DNA of 10,947 bases from Pleurotus ostreatus/Saccharomyces cerevisiae fusant (Eukaryota > Opisthokonta), in assembly GCA_024196135.1 (NCBI GenBank), contig JAMQCK010001192.1:1-10947 (forward strand). Direction: 5' to 3'. Position numbers and translations under genes: made by a program. The notes beneath the pieces are model-generated. The model saw only the letters and a list, made by a program, of their open reading frames with translations. It ran no database searches and had not been told where the DNA came from. Numbering within the stretch: position 1 is the stretch's first letter; the number at the start of each line of letters is the position of its first letter. Below, piece after piece: positions 1 through 7,229 of this stretch.

Positions 1-486
1 GAATGCGTGACCAGTGAGGCTCAGCCAGGCCGAATGCGTGCAAGGCGGCTTCTCTCTGAGACCCGCTTCACCCTCGAGCCTCTCTCGACGCTCTTGGGCG
101 GCGAGAAGGCGATGAAGGTAAAAGGCAGGAAGAGATAATATTCGTAGACACGAGGCGTCTCGCTAGACGCCCCGCCGTGCAGTACATGAGGTAATCATAC
201 GTATCAGGCCGCGAAGCGGCCGAGCAGTCGTCGTAAATACATGTAGTCCAATCGTAGGTACCGGCGTGTTCGAAAGATAATAGAGCTTTGACCTACCTTG
301 CGCACACGAGCGACGACTCGGGAACGTCGCCTCTGCAGCCTCCCCGCAGCCGGTTTCATCACGATTGGACCGCGCTGACCTGTGCAAACCTTTTCGCTCT
401 CGTCCGCGGTCCATCGCCATATGTTAGGTGTTGGACTGTGTGACCCCAACAGACGCAATCGAGTATACGCCACCTCCGCGCAAGCT
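1..486. other. 5' flank and leader of the first gene, no gene seen
   Basis: I see no supported gene in these 486 bases. Short open frames on both strands lack recognisable domains. There is one compact hairpin at 154-171 (GGCGTCT, loop CGCT, AGACGCC). The frame of the first gene stays open upstream to about 382, with an alternative in-frame ATG at 421. That ATG has C at -3, whereas the ATG at 487 has G at both -3 and +4. A further upstream exon beyond the window edge cannot be excluded. Confidence 0.5.
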
Positions 487-3400
487 ATGGAATCGCCACC
501 AGCACGCCTCGCCGGCGCCGCCGAGTGGGATGGCAGGCAGCTCACCACCGCCCAGGCGTCCGATTGGTGCGAACGCCATTACGCCACCATCGCCATCCAA
601 GCTGGACCCCCGCCAGCTGCGCTCTCGCCCGACGAGGAGGTATTCTTCGACATACACGAAGGCCGCCCTACTACACGCCGTATCTACCCCGCGACAGGCG
701 TGTCATCCGCGACACTACCGCGAACAGAACCCGCCGCAAGCAAGGGCAAGAAGAAAGTGTCTGCCGCCACATCCAGACAGGCCTCAAGATCGGCGCGCGC
801 GCAGTACTCTAGCGACGACGAATACGATCCCCCCGTCAAGAAGGCTGTAGTACCTGCCAATGTCGCTGTCGCTCAACCTACGGCAGCCCCGCCCAAGGGC
901 AAGAAGTCGCGCAAGCGGGCGCCTTCCATACCGCCCTTCCCCGCTTACGAAGATCTTCGCCCCGTCAAGCGAACGCGGCAGCCCGAGGCGATGCCCACTC
1001 TGCGTATACGAGACGTCGGAGTTCAGACGGTGAGCACGCCTCCTATACAGGAGTATCCGCGAACTCATGAACGTTCAGGAAGGCGAATGCATCGTCTGGG
1101 GATGGCACGGCGCCGAAGCGCTCAGCAGGGTGGAGTTGCGCGAGAATTTCCACTTCCCTCCGATGCCCTTTCCCGACGCGACGCATTACGCTGTCGAGGA
1201 GGCAGATGCCGTGCTTTTTAAGAACGACCTGGCGCCCAACATCTTCGAGGCAGTCTGGCCTGGTGAGTTCACATACACCTTACTTGATCGCATGACTGAT
1301 CTCAGCATAGAGGACAAGTGGTTGCGGATGCGCGTCGCTGGGTTCTCTCGGCAAGGAACATACATCATCATGTCTCCCAACGCCAGCTACATCCCGTACT
1401 TTCCCGAGAAGCCTGACGAACCAGTCCGGTGGGCGCTGCACGAGGACGGGCTGTACGGCGCCCAGGAATACACGCGTGTTCCTCGCGAGCATAATGCGCG
1501 CGCGGGCTATTCGCTGTACTGCGCATTCATCCCTCGTCGACCTCTCGATCGCAAGGATGCAGCAAGCATACTTTGGCACGACGTCTCGTACTGGTTCACC
1601 CCCGCTGCCGACCCTCTCATCGAACGTGAAGACCGCTACATTCTCAAGCAAGACATTGCGGAAGCGCTCCAAGTACCTATCCAAGTCCTCATCGCAGCGC
1701 TCAGAAGGAGCAGCAAGTTCAGCGTCAGCAACGGGGAAAGGAGTATGAGGGAGGTCGGAATGAGCGACAAAGAGATCCGGGAAGAGCTTCTCAAGCACTC
1801 GCTCGGCCCCGATGACTACCGCCATCTTCCTTCGGACAAGCACGAGGAGCATGTTCACAACTTCTACTACAAGACGTACATGGTCTCGCATCCCTATCGC
1901 GACGGCCTGGAGGTCGCTATCCGCCATCTGTACGGATACCTCCAAATCCACGGCATGCCTCTCGTACAATGCAAACTGGCGGCGAGGGAGCTTCAGCGGT
2001 ATTGCCTGGAAGCGTGGGGGATCATGAATGAGATGTCCGCGCACAACGAAAACATCGACAAGCACCAAGACTTCGATCCTGCGAAACCCTTGCGCTGGGT
2101 CGTTGGCGGCTTCACGGATGACCTGTTCACGATGAAGTATCTGGCTGAATGTCGGGTCCCTGTTTGGCGCAGGGATGTCTTCGGCGGGCCCACCGGCATG
2201 GCGTACGACATCAAGTGCTCCAACTTCGCCGGCGTCCCCTCAGTTGAGCGACTGGTGACAATGACCTCCCCTTATCGCATGGCGTGCCTTTCGCCGCATC
2301 CCGAGCGCCTCCCCTACGTCTACAAGGGCGCATTTTCTGGCTTTGGGTGGCTGGCGAAGGTGCACTCTTATTCCTGCATTCATTTCTCCGTCAACGTCCC
2401 TCTCGATACGCCGATTGACAACAACGATGACCCTCTGTGGGCCCGCCCGAGTCTCAGGGAACGAGAAGCGTCCAGGCTGCGCAGTGTCGAATACCTGCGC
2501 AATGTTGCGGTCCCTGCGCCAGTGCCCGTTGACCCGTTCGAGGGCGCAGAGTCCTTCGCGGACGATGGCGACATCCCCGCAGTTGAAGCTCTTCCCCTCG
2601 AGGACCACTCGCTGCCAGCGATCGAGGGCTTCGACATGACGCTCGACGACGGCCAGGAGGCCAACGAGGACCGCGAGGCGCTGGCGTACGACATCATCAA
2701 CGTCGACGCCATTCCCTCTTCGCGCGAGAGCTCCGCGGGCGTCGAAATCGTCGAGATCATCGACACGGCCCGCAAGAACCATGCGCCCGAGGTCATCGAT
2801 GTCGATATGCTCCCCATGACCGTCCACGACTTCGAGGGAACCATCGACGTCGACATGCTGCCTGATACGGAGTCGTTGGGCCACAGCAGTGAAGTCGCCG
2901 AGATCGCGCCGGCGTCTGTGACCCCACCGCCTGTGGGCCGAGAGGACTCGCCACCATGCTCGAGTGGTGCTCCTGCGACAACGGCGTCGATGCAGCCTTC
3001 GCCTGCAGCTGCTGCGCCGCCTCTGCCAGCAGCTAGCACGGCAGCATCTGGTGCTTCTCTGTCCACTTCTGATGCGCCAGCGCCGTCGCAGTCGTGGGGC
3101 AGGTCGCAGGCGCATGTTCAGCAGCGCATTCCGAAGGGCATTCACACGAACCCGAAGCAATGGGTGACGTCCACCTGTGAGTGCGGTTCACAATGCTACA
3201 TACAACAAGCTAATCGATGCACTTTAGATGACCATCAGAAAGCCCTACCTTCCACGACGCTGGCATGGGACGCGGCGAAGGCGGCTTGGAGGCAGTCTTG
3301 GAGCCACGCCGGCGCGCGCGAAGGAGACGCCAAGCGTTGCTTCCCACTGCCCCGGACGCTCGTCAGCGGCAAAGACGAGTCGAAGCGAGTCGCCATGGTG

Positions 3401-4150
3401 CACATGTTCGTCCTGATGAACAACATGCTCCTGGAGAACGCGCGCGGGGTAGACTGGGACGACGACCTTGACAGCGCTCGACGTGCTGCAAACGCGCCGA
3501 TGCCGTGGAAGCTGTCGAACTCGGACTGGCGCCTGGTCCTCTTTGCCGAGCATACGATGAACGCGAACCCCACTGGCCCGACCAAGAACGCGCTCGAAGC
3601 CATCAAGGGCATCTTTGGTGGCAAGCTCAGCTTGGAGTTGCTCGTCCACAAGATGCAGCTGCCGTATGTCGTCCACGGTGAGGAGGTCAGCCACGGTCAG
3701 ATGCCGGGTCCAGCCACCCTGAAGACGATCCTATGGCGCTTGCAGGAGGTGTTGTTCCGCAAGGACTGGATCGACCTGAACCAGAGGATGAGCGTCGCGA
3801 TCATGAACCGGGTGGAGCAGGAAGAGCATCTACAACAAATCTTCGACCCAGCCACGGTCATCGCGGGCGATCTCCTTACGGTGCGCGGCAACGGCGAGCA
3901 GCAGTTGGGCTTAGTAGCAACGGAGTGGAGGGTGCGTGTGCGCTATGTGCGAGCGATGGTCAAGATCATGGCAGGCTGGTCGCCGCCGATCTGGGACTCT
4001 GTTGTCAGGGTGGCACAGCTCAACCACCTTACACACAGTCAGGCGGTATGGCTCGAAGAGCAGGCCAGTATGTTCTACACTCGGTGCTTGTGGGGTGAGC
4101 TTCACCGCGAGCTGGTGCCACCTCCTATCCGGTCCTCTGCAGAGCTTTGA
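487..4150 (+). CDS. Large multidomain protein of unknown function, nuclear features
   Basis: Function not recognised. A 49-nt GT-AG intron at 1030-1078 (phase 0) joins the first exon to the long open frame. Two strong in-frame introns are proposed at 1263-1310 and 3177-3227. Exons are then 487-1029, 1079-1262, 1311-3176 and 3228-4150, giving 1171 aa (1204 if both are retained). Residues 1-180 are disordered and basic, with NLS-like clusters at 86-90 (KGKKK), 137-144 (KGKKSRKR) and 159-164 (PVKRTR). Residues about 185-620 look globular, rich in Trp and Tyr, with a segment at 504-528 (RWVVGGFTDD...VPVW) resembling, from memory and with low certainty, a motif in unnamed multi-copy Agaricomycete proteins. 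Residues about 650-770 are acidic with three I(N/D)VDxxP repeats, 773-853 are Ala/Ser/Pro-rich, and 866-1171 form a second helical domain. The first Met is uncertain (421 possible). The gene looks intact. I see no TET/JBP dioxygenase or transposase motif. Confidence 0.75.
1030..1078 (+). other. Spliceosomal intron 1 of the large gene
   Basis: The intron begins GTGAGC and ends GTTCAG, with CTCAT as a weak branch-point candidate near the acceptor. Splicing changes frame from the basic N-terminal exon to the long downstream frame exactly at phase 0 (VQT then EGECIVW). Without it the upstream frame soon becomes low-complexity Arg-rich and stops at 1221. The ATG at 1067 lies inside this intron, so it is probably not the start codon. 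Confidence 0.8.
1263..1310 (+). other. Proposed in-frame 48-nt intron
   Basis: The donor is GTGAGT, the branch candidate CTGAT sits about ten bases before the acceptor CATAG, and the length is 16 codons without a stop. Removal joins codon g|ag to read VWPEDKWLRM; retention inserts 16 residues. The splice signals are as good as those of the transposase introns downstream. Retention cannot be excluded from sequence alone. Confidence 0.65.
3177..3227 (+). other. Proposed in-frame 51-nt intron
   Basis: The donor is GTGAGTG, the branch candidate GCTAATC lies about 13 bases before the acceptor CTTTAG, and the length is 17 codons with no stop. Removal gives TSTYDHQKALP. Retention would insert a Cys-containing stretch (CECGSQC) not otherwise typical of this part of the protein. 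The composition is also more AT-rich than the flanking exon. I consider it an intron that is simply a multiple of three. Confidence 0.7.
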
Positions 4151-4359
4151 TTGGTCGCCGCATGTTTTTTGTTTCTTGTGCTTCTCTTTGCATGTCCATA
4201 CGTCTTGAATTTGCTACGAACACTCACGCATAGTTTTTTCTTGAACAGTGTAACATATATGTCCTCTCATGCTATCTTGATCTGTCCATGCTGCGCATGG
4301 CATGAACCTCTCTTCCTTTGTGAATATTGTGTGAATATTTGTGGCTAGAGGTCCAGGCT

Positions 4360-4412
4360 CCAGATGTACTTAGGAAAGAGCAGCTGGTACTGTCTTTCCT
4401 ACCTGCATCTGG
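4360..4412. repeat. 53-nt imperfect hairpin in 3' flank of the large gene
   Basis: The outer stem is CCAGATG (4360-4366) with CATCTGG (4406-4412). A 4/4 internal loop separates it from the inner stem TAGGAAAGA (4371-4379) with TCTTTCCTA (4393-4401), closing a 13-nt loop. It lies 210 nt past the stop codon, so it could be in the 3' UTR. It could equally be a remnant of a small foldback element. I see no second copy in this window. Confidence 0.55.
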
Positions 4413-4490
4413 TAGGTACAACACATTGTACATACAGTCTGGCCTTAGGCTCATTGTGCAGTAAGAACTGACCCTCAGATAATGGGTGTT

Positions 4491-4577
4491 GAACATTCTG
4501 TCAGCACAGAATTTTCTGACGGGTAGCAGTGCCAGAATAATCTGACGCCACGGAGCCTGACAGAATACTGTAGTGTC
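4491..4577. repeat. Degenerate left edge of the modular array
   Basis: Imperfect linkers continue to the left: GAACATTCT near 4491, AGAATTTTCT at about 4508-4517, AGAATAATCT at about 4534-4543 and a truncated AGAATACT at 4562-4569. Spacers are 16, 18 and 8 bases, so the strict 28-bp register is lost. One spacer (GACGCCACGGAGCCTGAC) still has the 18-bp length and GAC ends of the core modules, but its sequence matches none of them. Confidence 0.7.
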
Positions 4578-4704
4578 AGAATATTCTGTTGCGATCTTAT
4601 GCGTCAGAATATTCTGTTACCTACGAAAGCAACAGAATATAATATTCTGTTACCTACGAAAGCAACAGAATATTCTGTCACCTTCGTAGACGTCAGATTA
4701 TTCT
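4578..4704 (+). repeat. Inverted repeat arm Y, with one duplicated module
   Basis: This arm holds A, B, B and C with linkers. Apart from one extra 33-bp unit (a second B plus the 15-nt linker), it is the exact reverse complement of 4975-5068, where the order is C' B' A'. Removing either B copy with the long linker restores a 94-bp perfect match. Confidence 0.9.
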
Positions 4705-4750
4705 GTTGTCCGTAAGGGCGTCAGAATATTCTATACCGCTTGTAGGTAAC

Positions 4751-4844
4751 AGATTATTCTGACGCCCTTACGGACAACAGATTATTCTATTACCTACAAG
4801 CGGTATAGATTATTCTGTTGCGATCTTATGCGTCAGAATAATCT
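4751..4844 (+). repeat. 94-bp perfect inverted repeat, arm X
   Basis: This arm contains modules D', E' and A with their four linkers. Its reverse complement is identical to 5087-5180 over all 94 bases, including the asymmetric linkers, which swap from AGATTATTCT to AGAATAATCT as an inversion requires. One further flanking base pair matches on each side. The arms are separated by 242 bases. Confidence 0.95.
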
Positions 4845-4974
4845 GACGACTGAGAGCGAAACAGAATAATCTGACGCTTTTGTGGATGACAGATTATTCT
4901 GTTGCGGTCTTAGACGTCAGAATAATCTATTACCTACAAGCGGTATAGAATATTCTGACGTCCGTAAGGGCGTC

Positions 4975-5068
4975 AGAATAATCTGACGTCTACGAAGGTG
5001 ACAGAATATTCTGTTGCTTTCGTAGGTAACAGAATATTCTGACGCATAAGATCGCAACAGAATATTCT
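4975..5068 (-). repeat. Inverted repeat arm Y'
   Basis: This arm holds C', B' and A' with linkers and pairs with 4578-4704. Because X lies between Y and Y', and Y' lies between X and X', the two inverted pairs interleave rather than nest. Confidence 0.9.
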
Positions 5069-5086
5069 GACGTCTAAGACCGCAAC

Positions 5087-5180
5087 AGATTATTCTGACG
5101 CATAAGATCGCAACAGAATAATCTATACCGCTTGTAGGTAATAGAATAATCTGTTGTCCGTAAGGGCGTCAGAATAATCT
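5087..5180 (-). repeat. 94-bp perfect inverted repeat, arm X'
   Basis: This arm contains modules A', E and D and is the exact reverse complement of 4751-4844. It forms the right end of the strictly periodic array. Confidence 0.95.
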
Positions 5181-5266
5181 GGCAGTAGAGTTATCTGTGT
5201 CTATATAGTGTAGAATAATCTGGAATCGATGAAATAGAATATTCTAAAGCCTATACTGAATAATCT
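5181..5266. repeat. Degenerate right edge of the modular array
   Basis: Linkers persist at 5187-5196 (AGAGTTATCT), 5212-5221 (AGAATAATCT), 5236-5245 (AGAATATTCT) and a partial one at about 5258-5266. Spacers have shrunk to 6, 15, 14 and about 14 bases and match no module of the main array. Decay at both ends is the usual appearance of an array whose interior is homogenised. Confidence 0.7.
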
Positions 5267-6212
5267 GACTGAGAAAGAGGGACAGAAAGAATGGATTTAG
5301 ACCACAGATGGTGACTCGGACATTACATCTAAACCAGCTTTTCTTGAGTGCCTGGGCTGCTCAAGCAGTATAAGAGCCAAGATACTCGCACAGTGCGCTT
5401 TCGAGCTTGTTTTAATAGATACGGGATATGTATGTTGATACTCAGAGGAAAAGGTCGTTGGCTCCACGCTCAGCATCTTCTGAACAGTCGAGAACTTATC
5501 TTGCTTGTGCTCGCTCAGGTGCTGCAATTTTCCTTCTGTGTATAGTAGATAGACTCATCACGCAAGAATATTGCGTGTGAGAAAGCCCCCACGGTGAAGG
5601 GGAACAAGTATATTGAGATGAGATAACGGAGTGGCATTGAGAACATAGGATACGACTTTGCTTGTCAGGACGAGAGCGCCAAGCACATATTCAATGGCTA
5701 TGGTATACAGAAGGGTCATGCGAAGGTCATACGTGCATTGATTTTGCACTTGCCTTAGCGAGAGAAGGCGACTTCGTGGGTGTATAGTGCACTGCATTGT
5801 GACCGCATCACTTGCGCGCCACCTTGAAGAGATTGAATAAAAACAATGGCTTCTCGGATCTTTACAGTGACGGGAATGTTTGTAAATTGTACTTTCATCA
5901 TACACAAGTAATATGAAAGTATGTCTGATACTTCCCGAGGGATACAGTAGTCAGTACTTCGCTTGTGGGATGCTAGCAGCGAGAACGATTCAAGTATTGG
6001 CCTTCATCGTACTCGATGTTTACTCGAATGTACAGAGGGTGATCGGGCGTGGTTTGAGGCCACTTGTACCTACAAACAACCTTCCTGAACACGATTTTGA
6101 GGGTCTGCAGACTTGAATCTACATTGTTGGACCTCTGGGAACCATTCATAGTGGTGGGCGCCTATCGGAAGTCGGTCCGGTCAGGCAATCGGCAAACTCC
6201 GACGCAAGAAGC
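5267..6212. other. Intergenic stretch, no gene supported
   Basis: This stretch is richer in AT than the genes. Open frames of 60-115 codons on both strands have no recognisable domain and no splice structure that extends them. One short palindrome sits at 5558-5580 (TCACGCAA, GAATA, TTGCGTG-GA), and its loop GAATATT echoes the array linker. I see no RNA gene, tandem repeat or terminal inverted repeat here. Promoter elements for the gene starting at 6213 presumably lie in the last few hundred bases. Confidence 0.5.
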
Positions 6213-7028
6213 ATGTCAGCATTGCGTTCGATCAACCATTCTTGTTTCCTTCCAACGCCCATGTCCGCCAGTGATCTCTGCGCCGCGTTGGCCGCTTTGC
6301 AGATGGGTAGTCGCTCTCTCACGACTTGCCATCCGGCATGGCATGGGCGTCCCCGCGACCACTGGAAGCGCAGTGATGGTCGAGAGCACAAGTTCTATCT
6401 TCTCCTCGGCGGAAGCGACGTGTCCACAGCCCAGCTCGGTGTTTATACAGACTGGTGCGTCTCGCACTGCATGGCTCAAAGACGAAGCTAAGAGCTCACA
6501 GGATGACTATCAAGCCCATAGTCAAGGACGGCAATGAAGACTGGCGTGATATCGTCCTGTTAGCAAACCATGGAAGGGCATGGACGTACGCCGCCGCCTT
6601 AGCATATTGGCAGCAGGATTGTGGGCAGGGGCATGCTGGCCACCGCTGCATCGACCCTACCGCTATGCCCCCGCGTTATTCTACGCCAACCCCCGCGTCT
6701 ATTCCGCGATCGCCGCCAGCTCCAACTTCGAACTCAAGCACTGGTGTCCCCTTCTCCTCCAGCTCCTCGAACCCCGCCCGAGATGGTGGGACAGCTGTCC
6801 TGCGCTTCATCGTCATTGACGGGGACACAGAGGTCTACACAGACGAGTACGTGCTCGGTCAGCATCTGCTGTCTCGCACCACTGATGTTTGCTTCTAGAG
6901 GAAGGGTGGAGGCAGAGGTCGAACGGCGGCTTGTTTTGGGCCAGCGCCCCCATGTTCTGCGCTTTACTACCCTTGCAGATGCTCTTAGCGCTACATCATC
7001 CCCATCCCCAACTCGCCAACGTCGCTGA
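6213..7028 (+). CDS. Putative two-module viroplasmin/RNase H1-N-like protein
   Basis: Three exons (6213-6454, 6502-6846, 6899-7028) give 238 aa. Intron 1 has donor GTGCGT and acceptor CACAG; intron 2 has GTACGT, branch CTGAT and TTCTAG. Both preserve frame. The first module (residues about 60-125) reads KFYLLLGG...LGVYTDW, then A-W-C-H spacing (AAALAYWQQDCGQGH). A Ser/Pro-rich linker follows, then a second module at about 180-225 (RFIVIDGDTEVYTDE...VLRFTTLADALS). The FY-x-V/L...G-V/I-Y-x-x-W signature recalls the caulimovirus viroplasmin/RNase H1 N-terminal hybrid-binding fold found in many Agaricomycete hypothetical proteins; this is family recollection, not a search. No RNase H catalytic domain is present. 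An alternative start is Met at 6261; 6213 has A at -3. The gene ends 201 nt before the transposase start, with a T-rich 3' flank. Confidence 0.6.
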
Positions 7029-7229
7029 TGAACTTTCGAACATCCTTTCTCATCTGTTCTTGTTATCTTGTTGTTCTTGCTGCTCTGCTTTGATGCCTGT
7101 ACTTCTCGTAGTCCTTGTTTGCTGTGCTATTGCTGTGACTTGCCTTGGTGAATATATCCGTGCAGCCATTACTGTCTAAACGATGGGAATGTGACCACGT
7201 GCCCTGATCGACCTCCGTTGACTTCAACC

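Larger units (their letters stand above)
4578..5180. repeat. 28-bp-period modular array: 10-bp palindromic linkers and 18-bp invertible modules
   Basis: There are 22 linkers: 8 AGAATATTCT (perfect palindrome), 6 AGATTATTCT, 7 AGAATAATCT (the last two are reverse complements) and one 15-nt form at 4634-4648. Between them lie 21 modules of exactly 18 bp. The total fits the 603 bp exactly. Naming modules by letter and reverse complement by prime, the order is A B B C D E D' E' A G H F E' I C' B' A' F' A' E D. A is GTTGCGATCTTATGCGTC, B GTTACCTACGAAAGCAAC, C GTCACCTTCGTAGACGTC, D GTTGTCCGTAAGGGCGTC, E ATACCGCTTGTAGGTAAT (its first copy ends AAC), F GTTGCGGTCTTAGACGTC. A to F occur in both orientations; G, H and I are single. 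Most linkers are flanked C...G, so the full palindrome is often CAGAATATTCTG. No coding potential is visible. The class of element is unknown to me. Confidence 0.95.

Noticed and set aside
1067..1078. ATG at 1067 as the start of the large protein
   Set aside because: It lies inside the 1030-1078 intron, and splicing joins a plausible basic N-terminal exon in frame.
2240..3160. 306-codon open frame on the minus strand (and a 262-codon one at 1280-2068)
   Set aside because: Both are antisense to the large gene. They arise from its GC-rich codon use, are Arg-rich or lack domains, and have no splice support.
4095..4142. A third in-frame intron (GTGAGC to CTGCAG) near the end of the large gene
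   Set aside because: The length is 48 and the frame is kept, but no branch-like motif is visible and only a few terminal residues would change. Left as exon.
487..4150. TET/JBP dioxygenase, since such genes accompany KDZ transposons in basidiomycetes
   Set aside because: I could not find a convincing HxD with downstream His and Arg arrangement in the translated protein.
4578..5180. CRISPR array, suggested by regular repeat-spacer spacing
   Set aside because: The repeats are only 10 bp, the 18-bp spacers recur in both orientations, and the host is a eukaryote with spliceosomal introns. There are no cas genes.
5558..5905. 115-codon open frame on the minus strand
   Set aside because: No recognisable domain, composition like the surrounding intergenic DNA, and no extension by splicing.
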